A model generated the notes under the pieces. The model did no database searches and had not been told where the DNA came from. It saw only the letters and a list, made by a program, of their open reading frames with translations. DNA of 26,724 nucleotides from Ophiothrix spiculata (taxonomy: Eukaryota; Echinodermata; Ophiuroidea; Amphilepidida; Ophiotrichidae): the NCBI GenBank assembly GCA_000969725.1, contig JXSR01S011642.1; one strand, 5' to 3'. A program made the translations under genes and the position numbers. Positions 25,956 to 26,724 of this stretch are shown here, in pieces; positions within the stretch are counted from its first letter, which is position 1, and the number at the start of each line of letters is the position of its first letter.

Positions 25956-26650
25956 GGGGGTTACTCAACTTTGAGGCGCCATGTGCCACCAAAGAGACCC
26001 CACTTTTTCTCTCGCTCTGATCGAAAGACACCCTATTTTTACCAACTGTCACTCAATGACCCCCTCATGATTTTTAAAGTTCTTTATCACTAAACTTAAA
26101 CCGTTGTCACTCAAAACCTGACCATTTTTTTTAATAATTTGATGTAATTTTTTGAAAATTTTGCAAAACTCGTCGAAAATGTCGAAAAATTCATCGTAAT
26201 TTTGCAATTTTTGGCCATTTTGACCCGAAAAGACCCTACTTGTTTATCGAATTTCGCCTAATGACCCCGAGGGCAGTCCCATTCTGGAGGCGACGCATTT
26301 GTAAGGATCATACTAAGACCCCTTTTTCAGCATCGCTGTCACCCAAAGACCCCTAATTTTTTATAAATGCATAATTGCATATGCAGCATGCTCTCACCCA
26401 AAGACCCTATAATCATAATATTTATTTTTTTTCTCTCTCACCGAATGCCAAATTTCGCTCCGACACCGAATGCCAAAAATCGTGTTCTCAACCACTGATC
26501 CCTCATTTTTAGATCAATGAACCCACATATTTTTGTATTTTTCTCCCAACGAATGCCAAAAATCGTACTCTCACCCAATGACCCTTTCTTGACCCTACAG
26601 GTGCTCTCACCGAATGCCTCACCCAGGTCAAAATTCCAGTTGAAACCAGT
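25956..26650 (+). repeat. GGGGGTTACTCAA-ended repeat with CTCACCGAATGCC minisatellite
   Basis: It opens GGGGGTTACTCAACTTTGA, like the other G-ended elements in the window. It then carries CACTCAATGACCCCC, CACCCAAAGACCC and, at 26435-26620, repeated CTCACCGAATGCCAAAAATC units. Read on the minus strand these are GGGGTCATTCGGTGAG words, as in 1104-1564. The open frames at 26438-26717 are products of the repeat. Its right edge is uncertain. Confidence 0.55.
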
Positions 26651-26655
26651 TGGAA

Positions 26656-26724
26656 ATCTCAACTGTGTTGAACTGTGCTTAACTATGTTCAACTGGATTG
26701 AACTCGGTTTCAACTAGGTCCAAC
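26656..26724. repeat. 11-bp minisatellite (AACTGTGTTGA-like), runs off the window
   Basis: Successive 11-mers such as CAACTGTGTTG, AACTGTGCTTA and ACTATGTTCAA fit a degenerate 11-bp period up to the last base of the window. The true right end is not visible. Confidence 0.6.

Noticed and set aside
26438-26717. Frames of 91 and 66 codons on opposite strands
   Set aside because: Both are made from the CTCACCGAATGCC and 11-bp minisatellite units.
3300-26724. Functional linkage of SAMD8 and the tetraspanin
   Set aside because: They lie in tandem about 8.8 kb apart, but nothing in the sequence shows co-regulation or a shared pathway.

Overview
This is a eukaryotic, animal-type window: AT-rich, intron-containing, about 830 unresolved bases, and packed with small non-autonomous transposons. 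The two genes and the presence of LINE, tRNA-SINE, hAT-like and mariner-like debris fit an invertebrate deuterostome. An echinoderm or hemichordate is my guess; the sequence alone does not prove the phylum.

Layout. (1) Bases 1-3284: 5' flank or first intron of gene 1, with one NRF1-like site at the left edge and one inverted-repeat element at 1104-1564. (2) Bases 3300-12009, plus strand: a complete five-exon coding region for sphingomyelin synthase-related protein 1 (SAMD8/SMSr), 403 residues when spliced, with SAM domain, membrane segments and the whole H-H-D catalytic set. Its introns hold mariner-like, TA-flanked and foldback elements, a tRNA-derived SINE and a broken LINE reverse transcriptase. 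(3) Bases 12010-20845: intergenic, no convincing gene, with a tRNA-like SINE, a hAT-like element enclosing a telomere-repeat element, a sequence gap (15668-16499) and a large foldback element partly hidden in that gap. (4) Bases 20846-24285, plus strand: the first two coding exons of a tetraspanin (TSPAN33-like), whose remaining exons lie beyond the right edge. Its first intron holds a dense cluster of nested inverted-repeat elements. (5) Bases 24286-26724: tetraspanin intron 2, with a hAT-like element carrying a perfect 8-bp target duplication inside a tandem repeat, and several minisatellites.

The genes are ordinary: SMSr is an ER ceramide phosphoethanolamine synthase and ceramide sensor, and tetraspanins organise membrane partners. 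They lie in tandem, and nothing in the sequence shows that they act together. The main interest is the repeat landscape: several elements share G-rich ends that read roughly CCCGGGGGCACTCAA but have unrelated interiors; several show clean target-site duplications; and empty and filled sites can be compared within the window. I saw no LTR retrovirus-like element, CRISPR array or prokaryotic feature, and no convincing new gene system.
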